Positions 18,170 to 27,012 of a stretch of 40,664 bases of DNA are shown here, piece by piece. Made by a program: the position numbers and the translations under genes. Source of the stretch: Flavobacterium sp. HSC-61S13. GTDB taxonomy: Bacteria > Bacteroidota > Bacteroidia > Flavobacteriales > Flavobacteriaceae. The stretch covers positions 1 to 40,664 of the forward strand of contig NZ_JALJZV010000023.1 of assembly GCF_024171535.1 (NCBI RefSeq), read 5' to 3'. Within the stretch, counting starts at the first letter, position 1; every line of letters starts with the position of its first letter. The notes under the pieces are model-generated. The model saw only the letters and a list, made by a program, of their open reading frames with translations, ran no database searches and was not told the origin of the DNA.

Positions 18170-18572
18170 AATAGATGACTGTAATTTAGTAGATCTACCT
18201 AAAATAGGAGATACTTGCGGTAATATAACGGTTTTACAAAACGACATCGATATGCCGTTTAAAGTTCAAAGAATATATTATCTCTATGATGTTCCTATGG
18301 GAAGTGAAAGAGGAGGACATGGTCACTACGAGTTAGAGCAATATATTATTGCCGCAAGCGGATCATTTTCATTTGTTTTAGATGACGGTGAAAGAAAAAA
18401 AACGGTTTTTCTAAACGATCCATCAAAAGCATTATATATCAAACCAGGTATTTGGAGAGAAATTGTAGGCTTTTCAAGTGGTAGTATTTGCCTGGTTCTG
18501 GCCTCTCGTAAATACGATGAAAAAGATTATATACGGAGTTATGATGCATATTTAAAATTTATAAATTCATGA
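18162..18572 (+). CDS. FdtA/QdtA-like 3,4-ketoisomerase, second paralogue
   Basis: 136 residues, same cupin fold: YDVPMGSERGGHGHYELEQ then YIIAASGSFSFVLDDGERKK. Both His of the HxH pair are present (His53 and His55), so this is the better candidate for the active 3,4-ketoisomerase. The C-terminal LASRKYDEKDYIRSYDAYLK is also typical of the family. It overlaps the previous gene by 8 bases and the acetyltransferase by 4 (ATGA). Whether the product is the galacto (Fuc3N) or gluco (Qui3N) isomer cannot be decided from the motifs I can see. Confidence 0.87.
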   Translation: MYKIDDCNLVDLPKIGDTCGNITVLQNDIDMPFKVQRIYYLYDVPMGSERGGHGHYELEQYIIAASGSFSFVLDDGERKKTVFLNDPSKALYIKPGIWREIVGFSSGSICLVLASRKYDEKDYIRSYDAYLKFINS

Positions 18573-19033
18573 AAAATTATACAGTGCACCCGTTAGCAGA
18601 TGTACAATGTGAGAATATTGGCAACGATACTATGATTTGGCAATTCACGGTTATCTTGGCGGGAGCTAAAATCGGTTCAAACTGCAATTTAAATGCACAA
18701 GTCTTTGTTGAGAATGATGTTATTATTGGTAATAATGTCACTATAAAATCGGGGGTTCAAGTTTGGGATGGAGTAACCTTAGAAGACAATGTGTTTGTTG
18801 GACCTAATGTTACCTTTACAAATGATTTGTTTCCTAAATCAAAACAATACCCAAAAAAATTTGAAAAAACATTAGTTAAAAAGGGCGCGTCAATTGGTGC
18901 AAACGCTACTATCATTGCTGGTATAGTGATCGGAGAAAACGCACTAATAGGTGCGGGAAGTGTTGTTACCAAGAATGTTCCCGCAAATACAATATGGTAC
19001 GGTAATCCAGCTGTACAAAAAGGAATTATATAA
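18569..19033 (+). CDS. left-handed beta-helix N-acetyltransferase (FdtC/QdtC-like)
   Basis: 154 residues of hexapeptide repeats (VILAGAKIGSNCNLNAQVFV, VIIGNNVTIKSGVQVWDGVT, ASIGANATIIAGIVIGENAL then IGAGSVVTKNVPANTIWYGN). Length and order match WlbB/FdtC/QdtC acetyltransferases, which acetylate the 3-amino group of dTDP-3-amino-3,6-dideoxyhexose using acetyl-CoA. Its neighbours are the ketoisomerases and the aminotransferase that would make its substrate, so dTDP-Fuc3NAc or dTDP-Qui3NAc is the likely pathway end product. Ends 9 bases before the aminotransferase. Confidence 0.87.
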   Translation: MKNYTVHPLADVQCENIGNDTMIWQFTVILAGAKIGSNCNLNAQVFVENDVIIGNNVTIKSGVQVWDGVTLEDNVFVGPNVTFTNDLFPKSKQYPKKFEKTLVKKGASIGANATIIAGIVIGENALIGAGSVVTKNVPANTIWYGNPAVQKGII

Positions 19034-19042
19034 ATTATTATT

Positions 19043-20140
19043 ATGATTAAATTTTTAGATTTAGAGAAAATCAACAAAGAATATAAAGAGGAATTAACAT
19101 GCGCATTTAATCGTGTAGTAGATTCAGGATGGTTTTTGTTGGGACAAGAATTAGCTAACTTTGAACAGGCCTATGCTAAATTTTGTGGAACTAAATATTG
19201 TTTAGGAGTAGCAAATGGTCTGGATGCTTTAATATTGATTGTTAGAGCATATAAAGAGATGGGAATTTTTAAAGAAGGGGATGAGATTCTAGTTCCTTCA
19301 AATACTTATATTGCTAGCATTTTAGCAATTTCCACGAACGGATTAACTCCAGTTTTGGTAGAGCCGAGCTTGGGTACTTTCAATATGGATCCGGACTTGA
19401 TAGAGAGCCATATTACCGAAAAGACTAGAGCCATATTAGTTGTGCACTTATATGGGCAAACGGCGGATATGAATCGTATCAACCAGTTAGCAAAAAAATA
19501 TAATTTAAAAGTTATCGAAGATGCGGCACAGGCCCATGGTGCAGAATACAACGGTAAAGTGGCAGGTAATTTGGGAGATGCCGCTGGACATAGTTTTTAT
19601 CCTGGTAAAAACCTTGGTGCTCTAGCTGATGGGGGTGGAATTACTACAAATGATGAAGAACTATATGTCGTTTTAAAAGCCTTGCGTAATTATGGTTCAC
19701 ATATAAAGTATCAAAATTTATATCAAGGTATAAATAGTCGTCTAGATGAGTTAAATGCTGCTTTTTTAAGTATTAAGTTGGAACATTTGCCTGCTGTAAT
19801 CAAGAAAAGGAGAGCGATAGCTGATATTTACCTTAGTGAAATTAACAATCCAAAAATTGTTTTACCTGTTGTTACAAATAAAAATCATCATGTTTGGCAT
19901 CTATTTGTTGTACGTTGCGATGATAGAGAAAAACTACAACAATATTTAGAAAGTAAAGGAATACAAACTTTGATTCATTATCCAATACCACCTCACAAAC
20001 AAGAAGCCTATAAAAACTGGGTTAATCTATCTTTACCAATTTCAGAAAAAATTCATAAAGAGGTTTTGAGTATTCCTATAAGTGAAGTATTGACAGAAGA
20101 GGAAGCTTTTGAAATTGTAAAATACTTAAATCAATATTAG
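19043..20140 (+). CDS. DegT/DnrJ/EryC1 PLP aminotransferase (FdtB/QdtB-like)
   Basis: 365 residues, full length. CGTKYCLGVANGLDALILIV, ILVVHLYGQTADMNRINQLA and VIEDAAQAHGAEYNGKVAGN are family motifs. The PLP lysine is in HSFYPGKNLGALADGG, the pattern of the FdtB/QdtB/DesV branch acting on 3-keto sugars. It would transaminate dTDP-3-keto-6-deoxyhexose using glutamate. It directly follows the acetyltransferase and precedes wzx by one base. A second, different aminotransferase (PglE type) is at 37535. Confidence 0.9.
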   Translation: MIKFLDLEKINKEYKEELTCAFNRVVDSGWFLLGQELANFEQAYAKFCGTKYCLGVANGLDALILIVRAYKEMGIFKEGDEILVPSNTYIASILAISTNGLTPVLVEPSLGTFNMDPDLIESHITEKTRAILVVHLYGQTADMNRINQLAKKYNLKVIEDAAQAHGAEYNGKVAGNLGDAAGHSFYPGKNLGALADGGGITTNDEELYVVLKALRNYGSHIKYQNLYQGINSRLDELNAAFLSIKLEHLPAVIKKRRAIADIYLSEINNPKIVLPVVTNKNHHVWHLFVVRCDDREKLQQYLESKGIQTLIHYPIPPHKQEAYKNWVNLSLPISEKIHKEVLSIPISEVLTEEEAFEIVKYLNQY

Positions 20141-20141
20141 A

Positions 20142-21395
20142 TTGAAATTAATTAAAACAACAATTTTTTCGGGGTTAACTACTCTTGTTAAAATTTCAAC
20201 AGGGTTTGTTTCGACCAAAATCGTTGCAATATTAATTGGAGCTCCTGGTGTAGCAGTGATGGGGGCATTTGTGAATTTCTTAGCTATTGTTTTAACTTTT
20301 GGAAATGGAGCGATAAATACAGGTGTTGTCAAGTATACAGCTGAATACTTAGATAATGAGCAGCAAACAAAAAAACTGTTTAGTACAAGTTTGCGTATTT
20401 CTTTTTTTTGTTCTTTTTTTATAGGTGTGTTTTTAACGATATTTTCTAATTCTCTATCACAGTTAATATTTGCTGATAATTCATATAAATTTGTTATTAT
20501 CACTTTAGGGGTTACTTTGTTGTTTTATTCTCTGAATTCATTGTTGGTTTCGATTTTAAACGGAAAGGGACAGATTAAAATATTAACCTTAGTTAATACG
20601 CTAGGTAGTATTATAGGCCTCTTCATTACCTTGACTTTAGTGTATTTTTATAAAATTCACGGAGCCTTGTATGCTTTAATTTTGTCGCAGACACTAGTGT
20701 TTTTTGTGTCATTGACAATTGTTTTTCGTCAACCGTGGATGACTGTGGAACTTTTTAAACAGAAAATTGATTATTCAATAGTTCGCAAACTGAGTAGCTA
20801 TACGTCAATGGCTATTGTCACAGCTTTAACAATTCCGGTTTCGCAATTGTTTCTTCGTAATATTATAATTGAGAAATTGAATATAACGGATGCAGGAATC
20901 TGGCAAGGAATGATGCGTGTTTCTGATGGTTACTTAATGATAATTAACATGGCACTATTGACTTATTATCTACCTAAACTTTCTAGTATTAAGTTGAAAT
21001 CGGAATTGAGAAAAGAAATATTTCAAGGATATAAAATGATACTTCCTGCCGTGATGGTAATGAGTTTTACAATGTACTTGGGGCGCTATTTTATTATTGA
21101 TTTATTATACACAGCGGATTTTTATCCGATGGAAAAATTATTTTTCTGGCAACTTTTAGGAGATGTTTTTAAAATAGCCTCATATATTTTGGCTTATTTG
21201 ATGTTAGCAAAAGCAATGATGAAAATTTATATAATTACGGAGATTATGTTTTCTATTAGCTATGTTTTGTTTAGTTATTGGTTTGTTGGTTTGTATGGCG
21301 TCGAAGGGGCTGCAATGGGGTTTTGTTTAAATTATCTATTATATTTATTATTATTTATTATAATATTCAGAAAACTTTTATTTTATGGAAAATAG
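20142..21395 (+). CDS. wzx: O-antigen/polysaccharide flippase, Wzx-like
   Basis: 417 residues, about 12 hydrophobic segments along the whole length. The N-terminus TTIFSGLTTLVKISTGFVST and the APGVAVMGAFVNFLAIVLTF segment are typical of the flavobacterial polysaccharide (MATE/MOP) translocase family. The preferred start is TTG at 20142, one base after the previous stop; the next in-frame Met is about residue 39, inside the first helices, which would cut the family's N-terminus. It should flip undecaprenyl-linked repeat units across the inner membrane. It overlaps the following glycosyltransferase by 11 bases. Confidence 0.88.
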   Translation: MKLIKTTIFSGLTTLVKISTGFVSTKIVAILIGAPGVAVMGAFVNFLAIVLTFGNGAINTGVVKYTAEYLDNEQQTKKLFSTSLRISFFCSFFIGVFLTIFSNSLSQLIFADNSYKFVIITLGVTLLFYSLNSLLVSILNGKGQIKILTLVNTLGSIIGLFITLTLVYFYKIHGALYALILSQTLVFFVSLTIVFRQPWMTVELFKQKIDYSIVRKLSSYTSMAIVTALTIPVSQLFLRNIIIEKLNITDAGIWQGMMRVSDGYLMIINMALLTYYLPKLSSIKLKSELRKEIFQGYKMILPAVMVMSFTMYLGRYFIIDLLYTADFYPMEKLFFWQLLGDVFKIASYILAYLMLAKAMMKIYIITEIMFSISYVLFSYWFVGLYGVEGAAMGFCLNYLLYLLLFIIIFRKLLFYGK

Positions 21396-22590
21396 TAAAT
21401 TTAGTTCAATTACGTTCTTTTATCCGAGTAAAATTGTTGGAGGTGCTGAGTTTCTTTTTTTGAGATTAGCAAACTATTTGTCGGACGATTTGTCTATATC
21501 TGTAAATTATGTTGACTATGAAGATGGATTTGTTGCAGGTGAAGTCAAGAAGAATAATCTAAAGATTAATTTGATTCCTTTTAAGGTTGTTACGAAATTA
21601 ACCTTACCCCAAAATACTGTTATGATTGCTCCAATTTCGTCTAGTGTCGATATACTAAATTATTGCAAAGGCGATTGTAATCTCTTTTTCTGGTCGATAC
21701 ATCCAATGGGACTTAAAAATGCTTTAACACCTTTTAAGAAGTATAGTTTTAAATCTTTCGCATGGAGTGATTTTGCCAACGATATTGATTTTATGATTGA
21801 CAAAAATGCATTGGTGTTTATGGATGGTGCAAATTTAAGTACTCAACGTGATATCTTTAATTTTAAAAACACACCTCAAAATTATCTTCCTATTATTTGT
21901 CTCGGCAAAAAGGATTACTTAAAATGCGAAATTCCGACAAATACTATTCATTTGGGAACTTTAGGTAGATTGAGTAGTGAAAAGGTTAATCCCTTAATCA
22001 ATGTAATCGAACATTGTAATGCTTTTTTGGATAGATACCCTACTGAAACCATTAAATTTCATATAATAGGAGAAGGCGAAGCTAAGCATAAAATAGATCA
22101 GCTAGCATTGCATCCAAATCTTGAACTATTACATTTAGGTACCATAATTGGTGATGAATTAAATGAGTACATGGTAAATAATATTCATGTGATGTTTGCT
22201 ATGGGAACATCAACATTGGAATCTGCGAGTCTTAAAATACCTACTATTCTCGTAGATTTATCTTATACTTATATGCCCATTGATAATAAATTTAGGTGGT
22301 TGTATGAAGCCGCTAATTATTCTGTTGGCGATGTTTACGATGTCAAAAATAGATATTTGCATGATTTCGAGGAAATAATAGCAAAGATTAAAGATCACTC
22401 TATCTTAAAAGAGGGTGATAGTTGCTATAGATATTTTATGGAAAACCACAGTATAGAAAATGTATCTCGACAGTTATTGCAAGAAGTAAACCTATCGTCA
22501 TTTACATTACAAGATCTCAAGGATACGCGATTTAGTAGATTTAGAATAATTTCATTTTTAAGAAAAATTAATAAATTTAGAAAATTATAA
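21385..22590 (+). CDS. GT4-like glycosyltransferase 1
   Basis: 401 residues. The N-terminal half starts FFYPSKIVGGAEFLFLRLAN, where GGAE is the usual GT4 acceptor-side glycine motif. The C-terminal half has HLGTLGRLSSEKVNPLINVI, FHIIGEGEAKHKIDQL and FAMGTSTLESASLKIPTILV, corresponding to the donor-binding GRL..EK and the EX7E-like site in weak form. A short basic tail (FRIISFLRKINKFRKL) could touch the membrane. Low GC and specific to this repeat unit; donor and linkage are unknown. It overlaps wzx by 11 bases and wecB by 1 base, so translation is coupled. Confidence 0.85.
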   Translation: MENSKFSSITFFYPSKIVGGAEFLFLRLANYLSDDLSISVNYVDYEDGFVAGEVKKNNLKINLIPFKVVTKLTLPQNTVMIAPISSSVDILNYCKGDCNLFFWSIHPMGLKNALTPFKKYSFKSFAWSDFANDIDFMIDKNALVFMDGANLSTQRDIFNFKNTPQNYLPIICLGKKDYLKCEIPTNTIHLGTLGRLSSEKVNPLINVIEHCNAFLDRYPTETIKFHIIGEGEAKHKIDQLALHPNLELLHLGTIIGDELNEYMVNNIHVMFAMGTSTLESASLKIPTILVDLSYTYMPIDNKFRWLYEAANYSVGDVYDVKNRYLHDFEEIIAKIKDHSILKEGDSCYRYFMENHSIENVSRQLLQEVNLSSFTLQDLKDTRFSRFRIISFLRKINKFRKL

Positions 22591-23711
22591 TGAAGAAAAA
22601 TTTAATTGTATTTGGTACTAGACCTGAAGCCATAAAAATGGCTCCTTTAGTCAATGAATTTAAAAAGAATGCAGAGTTTTTTGACACTAGAGTTTGTGTT
22701 ACAGCACAACATAGAGAAATGTTAGATCAGGTATTAGATTTTTTTGGAATTGTTCCTGATTATGATTTAGATTTAATGAAACCCAATCAAAACTTATACT
22801 CTTTAACGGCTGATATTATTTTAAATCTACAAGAGGTTTTAGAGGATTTTAAACCCGATTATGTATATGTTCATGGAGATACTACGACCACTATGGCTGC
22901 TAGTATTGCCGCTTTTTATTCAGGAGCACAAATTTGTCATGTTGAAGCCGGACTTCGTACACATAATAAGCGAGCGCCTTTTCCGGAAGAGATCAATAGA
23001 CAAATCACAGGAAGAATAGCAGATTATCATTTTGCACCGACAGAGGCTTCGCGAGAAAACTTGCTGAAAGAAAATGTTAGCCCAGAAACTATCGTGGTTA
23101 CCGGAAATACCGTCATCGATGCCTTAATGGACAGTTCGAAACGTGTAGAGACAATTGAAAATGAAGAAATTGCGAAATTAAAGACCTTGGTGAATCCGAA
23201 TGCAAAATTGATTTTGGTAACCGGACATCGTAGGGAAAATCACGGGGATGGGTTTATTAGAATCTGCGAGGCCTTAAGAGAAATTGCAATCACGCATACC
23301 GATGTACAGATTATCTATCCCGTGCATTTAAACCCCAATGTAAAGAAACCTGTATATGAACTGTTATCGGGTATCGATAACATTAAACTGATTGATCCAT
23401 TGGCTTATCCTGCTTTTGTATGGCTAATGAATCAATCGTATATGATTATTACGGATTCTGGAGGAGTACAAGAAGAAGCGCCGAGTTTGGGTAAACCGGT
23501 TTTGGTAATGCGTGATACTACTGAAAGACCAGAAGCGGTAAAGGCAGGAACAGTGATTTTAGTGGGAACCAATAGAGACTTAATCGTTAGAGAAACGAAA
23601 AGCCTGCTTCAGGACCATAAACGATATGAAATTATGTCTGGCTTACACAATCCTTATGGTGATGGAAAAGCAAGTGAGAAAATTGTGAAATTCTTTTTAA
23701 ATGAGCGATAA
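22590..23711 (+). CDS. wecB: non-hydrolysing UDP-GlcNAc 2-epimerase
   Basis: 373 residues, normal WecB/MnaA length. Signatures: FGTRPEAIKMAPLV; VHGDTTTTMAASIAAFYSGA; HVEAGLRTHNKRAPFPEEIN; TGHRRENHG; DSGGVQEEAPSLGKPVLVMR; DTTERPEAVKAGT. It interconverts UDP-GlcNAc and UDP-ManNAc. ManNAc could be used directly or oxidised by the dehydrogenase at 14335. Surrounding genes are glycosyltransferases that may use the product. It overlaps both neighbours (1 and 11 bases). Confidence 0.95.
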   Translation: MKKNLIVFGTRPEAIKMAPLVNEFKKNAEFFDTRVCVTAQHREMLDQVLDFFGIVPDYDLDLMKPNQNLYSLTADIILNLQEVLEDFKPDYVYVHGDTTTTMAASIAAFYSGAQICHVEAGLRTHNKRAPFPEEINRQITGRIADYHFAPTEASRENLLKENVSPETIVVTGNTVIDALMDSSKRVETIENEEIAKLKTLVNPNAKLILVTGHRRENHGDGFIRICEALREIAITHTDVQIIYPVHLNPNVKKPVYELLSGIDNIKLIDPLAYPAFVWLMNQSYMIITDSGGVQEEAPSLGKPVLVMRDTTERPEAVKAGTVILVGTNRDLIVRETKSLLQDHKRYEIMSGLHNPYGDGKASEKIVKFFLNER

Positions 23712-24822
23712 ACATATACTGATTTTTGAATATGATATTCAAAAGTATCCTCCGATATTGTCAATAATTAACTTTTTGCAGAATAATGGTTTAGACATTA
23801 TTGTAATTGGTTGTTGTTATGATTTGATTTATATAGAATCTTTGAAGAAGAAAGGAGTTACATTTTATAATTTAATTGACAACAATACGCAGTCAAATTC
23901 CATTGTCAAATTTTTACGACTAATCTTTTTTAGAAAAAAAGTACAAAAAATATTGAAAAGCTATTCTCAAGAATCTCCTACTGTATGGCTGTTTGGACAA
24001 ACTTCAATATGGTTGTTTTATCGTCTTATTAATAATTTTAAAACAAATTTATATTTGTTTGAGTTTCCTAGATTAGAAGTTTCCCTTCGTTATCGACTGT
24101 TATCACCGTTTATTAATTATAAAAAAGCGCTTCAAAATGCAAAAAATGTTATTTGCTGTGAGTACAATAGAAGTCACATAACCAAGTCCTTTTTTAATTT
24201 ACAACGGCTACCTCACATAATTCCTAATAAACCAATAATGGATATAGCAATTGATGGAAGCCTAGAGGATGATAGTCGCTTTACAGGAAAGAAGATTATT
24301 TTATATCAAGGGATTTTTAATTATCCTGAAAGGCGTATGGACGAACTGTGTGAGGCTATTGCTTTTTTGCCAGACGAGTATATCGTCTGCTTAATGGGGA
24401 GTGATAACGACTATAAGAATACACTAAAAACAAAGTATGAGAATAATGATAGAATTGTTTTTTTACCATTTGTAGCAAGTCCTTCACATCTAAAAATCAC
24501 ACAAAAAGCTCATATAGGTTTTTTAACTTATTTTTCAGATGGTGGTAAAATTGAACATTCGCTAAATACGCTGTATTGTGCGCCCAATAAAATTTATGAA
24601 TATGCTAACTTTGGAATTCCGATGCTCTCGAATGATATTCCTGCGCTAAACTACTTGTTCGAGAAACATAAATGCGGAATCAGTGTGGAGGGATTTACAC
24701 CTGAAAGGATCGCAAAAGTGATTACCGATATAGACGCAAATTATTCGCTATATTCTGACGGGTCAAAAGCATTATTTAATGCTACTAATATAGACGATAA
24801 ATTAAAAGAAATTATTTTATAA
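23701..24822 (+). CDS. GT4-like glycosyltransferase 2
   Basis: 373 residues. The N-terminal domain (HILIFEYDIQKYPPILSIIN) is divergent; the C-terminal domain has the GT-B donor region: KKIILYQGIFNYPERRMDEL, YIVCLMGSDNDYKN and APNKIYEYANFGIPMLSNDI. N-K-I-Y-E-Y is a frequent variant of the GT4 donor-site motif. It starts inside the end of wecB (11-base overlap) and its stop abuts the ATG of the polymerase. Sugar specificity cannot be told. Confidence 0.82.
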   Translation: MSDKHILIFEYDIQKYPPILSIINFLQNNGLDIIVIGCCYDLIYIESLKKKGVTFYNLIDNNTQSNSIVKFLRLIFFRKKVQKILKSYSQESPTVWLFGQTSIWLFYRLINNFKTNLYLFEFPRLEVSLRYRLLSPFINYKKALQNAKNVICCEYNRSHITKSFFNLQRLPHIIPNKPIMDIAIDGSLEDDSRFTGKKIILYQGIFNYPERRMDELCEAIAFLPDEYIVCLMGSDNDYKNTLKTKYENNDRIVFLPFVASPSHLKITQKAHIGFLTYFSDGGKIEHSLNTLYCAPNKIYEYANFGIPMLSNDIPALNYLFEKHKCGISVEGFTPERIAKVITDIDANYSLYSDGSKALFNATNIDDKLKEIIL

Positions 24823-25944
24823 ATGGAATTACACAGTTTACCCTATTTAGTACTTCTTTTTGTTTTTTTTGTGCTATTCTTATGCGAAAGAAGTTATATA
24901 ACGGACCAGAAAGTAAGGGTTAGAATACAATATTGTAGCGCTATTTTGTTTTTACTATTTTTTGGATTTAGAGGGTATATAGGATCAGATTGGTTTAATT
25001 ATAATTTAAAATATGAATCCACTTTGTGGAACGTATGGACAGCTGATGATTATGAAATTGGATTCTCTTTTTTAATGAAAATGTCTAAGTTGTTAGGATT
25101 AAGTTATCAGAGTTTTGTTTTGGGTATTACCTTAATACAAGTTTTTCTAATTAATAAATTATTTGGATCTTATTTAAAGTATGTTTCTTTAGGTTATATT
25201 TTATTGATAGCATTATTTCCAATAGTTATCATCGATTTACTTAGAAATTTTACAGCGATTTTGATTGGGATGTTCGCAATTCCCTATATTATTGAAAACA
25301 AAAAAACAAAAGCAATTCTAATTATATTGCTGGCGGTATCATTTCATACATCTTCAGTATTTCTATTTTTTCTCTTTTTTATAGGTAAAAAAGTCATAAA
25401 CAAGAGATTGTTAGTCGTTCTTTCTTTCTTGGGAATAATAGTCTATTTACTTGAGTTTAATTTTTACAAGGACTTTCTTGAAATGATTGGAAGTGCAGTT
25501 GGAGGGAGAATTGAACATTTACTAAATCAAGGAGCGGATGATACGGAAAAAGCTTACGGAATCACTTGGGGTATATTGGAGAAGATTGTACTGCTTGGAT
25601 TTATCATTATATATTACAATCGGGTAATAAAATACAATGCTTTCCTAGTGAATTCGTGTATCATTTATTTATTGGTTTATTTATATTTTAGTACGTCGCA
25701 ATCGTTTATAAACAGATTTTCAAATTTGTTTTTATTAGGGTATATTTATATGTACACCAATGTAGTTTTAAGTGTTGCAGCTAATAATAGTCGATTTTGG
25801 ATTCGATATATTTTGCTCTTTTGTTTTATGAGAACGGGGCTTTCTTATAATAATGAACTTTACACTTACTCCAACAATATTTTAAGTGATGACAATGTAA
25901 ATACGAGGTTTTTAGCGAGGGAACAGTATTATAAAAACAGATAA
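24823..25944 (+). CDS. EpsG/Wzy-like polysaccharide polymerase
   Basis: 373 residues with about 10 hydrophobic segments. The sequence LFFGFRGYIGSDWFNYNLKY is the EpsG-family signature (FRg..gtDw.nY), and a larger loop carries the mid-protein AVGGRIEHLLNQGADDTEKA. Together with wzx it makes the locus a Wzx/Wzy-dependent system; it would join repeat units on the periplasmic side. Placed between two glycosyltransferases. A different flavobacterial Wzy type is not excluded, but no other polymerase is in the window. Confidence 0.83.
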   Translation: MELHSLPYLVLLFVFFVLFLCERSYITDQKVRVRIQYCSAILFLLFFGFRGYIGSDWFNYNLKYESTLWNVWTADDYEIGFSFLMKMSKLLGLSYQSFVLGITLIQVFLINKLFGSYLKYVSLGYILLIALFPIVIIDLLRNFTAILIGMFAIPYIIENKKTKAILIILLAVSFHTSSVFLFFLFFIGKKVINKRLLVVLSFLGIIVYLLEFNFYKDFLEMIGSAVGGRIEHLLNQGADDTEKAYGITWGILEKIVLLGFIIIYYNRVIKYNAFLVNSCIIYLLVYLYFSTSQSFINRFSNLFLLGYIYMYTNVVLSVAANNSRFWIRYILLFCFMRTGLSYNNELYTYSNNILSDDNVNTRFLAREQYYKNR

Positions 25945-25950
25945 AGTATA

Positions 25951-27012
25951 ATGAAGGTATTACAAGTTGTCACAAGTCTTTCAACAGGTGGGGCGGAAAA
26001 ATTGATTGTAGATATGATTCCGAATTTACAAAAACAAGGACATTTAACGGATGTTCTTGTTTTGAAGGATATGGAGTCAGGTTTTAGAAATCAATTAAAA
26101 GCCAGTACCAACGGTCGCGTTTTTTTTATGAGTAAAGGGTCCGTTTACAACCCTTGGCATATCATTAAAATTGTAAAATATTTACACCGATATGATGTGG
26201 TACATGTACATCTCTTTCCTGCGCTCTATTGGGTGGTTTTGGCGCGATTTATTAGTTTTAGTAAAACGAGGATAGTTTATACAGAACATAGCACTAATAA
26301 TAGAAGGAGACAAAGTAAAATTTGGCGCGCTGTGGATAAGGTTATCTATCGTGGTCTAGATAGCATTTGTTGCATTACAGCTGCAACAAAGAAAAACTTA
26401 GACCAACATTTAGGTCGTGATACAGCAGCTAAAATTATCAATAATGGGATTGTTGTTGAGAATTATAAAAATAAATCAGCGAAATTTGAATATTTACCGC
26501 AAGGATTTAATCTCATTCAGGTGTCTAGTTTTCGTTCTCAAAAAGATCAAATGACGGTTATAAAAGCACTAAAATATCTTCCCGAAGAAATTTCTGTAAT
26601 TTTTGTTGGAGACGGAGGTCTGCGACAAGAACATGAGGATTTTGCCGAGAAACTAGATTTAATGCATCGAGTAATTTTCTTGGGGAATAGATATGATGTT
26701 CCAGAGTTGCTTAATTTTGCCGATGTTGCTATTTTATCTTCTTATTACGAAGGGTTTGGTTTGTCTATAGTTGAAGGTATGGCAGCTGGTAAACCGGCAA
26801 TAGCATCGGATGTTGAAGGGATTAAGGAAATTGTGGATGGATATGGACTATTGTTCGAGCAGGGAAATGAAAAAGAATTAGCGGACTGTATATTACAACT
26901 TTATACTAATCAACAATTTTATGCTGAAAAAGCCAAGAGTTGTGCCTTACGCGCTGAGGAATATACATTAGATAAAATGATTAATCTTTATATAAAGGAA
27001 TATGATAGTTAA
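25951..27012 (+). CDS. GT4 glycosyltransferase 3
   Basis: 353 residues, a classic GT4: VVTSLSTGGAEKLIVDMIPN at the N-terminus, VVHVHLFPALYW, then QVSSFRSQKDQMTVIKALKY, IFVGDGGLRQEHEDFAE and YYEGFGLSIVEGMAAGKPAI (EX7E: Glu-Gly-Phe-Gly...Glu). Retaining glycosyltransferase, cytoplasmic, building the lipid-linked repeat unit. It starts 6 bases after the polymerase, and the following lipoprotein gene starts inside its last codons (11-base overlap). Confidence 0.9.
   Translation: MKVLQVVTSLSTGGAEKLIVDMIPNLQKQGHLTDVLVLKDMESGFRNQLKASTNGRVFFMSKGSVYNPWHIIKIVKYLHRYDVVHVHLFPALYWVVLARFISFSKTRIVYTEHSTNNRRRQSKIWRAVDKVIYRGLDSICCITAATKKNLDQHLGRDTAAKIINNGIVVENYKNKSAKFEYLPQGFNLIQVSSFRSQKDQMTVIKALKYLPEEISVIFVGDGGLRQEHEDFAEKLDLMHRVIFLGNRYDVPELLNFADVAILSSYYEGFGLSIVEGMAAGKPAIASDVEGIKEIVDGYGLLFEQGNEKELADCILQLYTNQQFYAEKAKSCALRAEEYTLDKMINLYIKEYDS

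Noticed and set aside
18757..19077. 106-codon minus-strand frame
   Set aside because: Antisense to the hexapeptide-repeat acetyltransferase; its hydrophobic look comes from the repeat codons.
20126..20503. 125-codon minus-strand frame
   Set aside because: Antisense to the start of wzx; composition mirrors the membrane helices of wzx.
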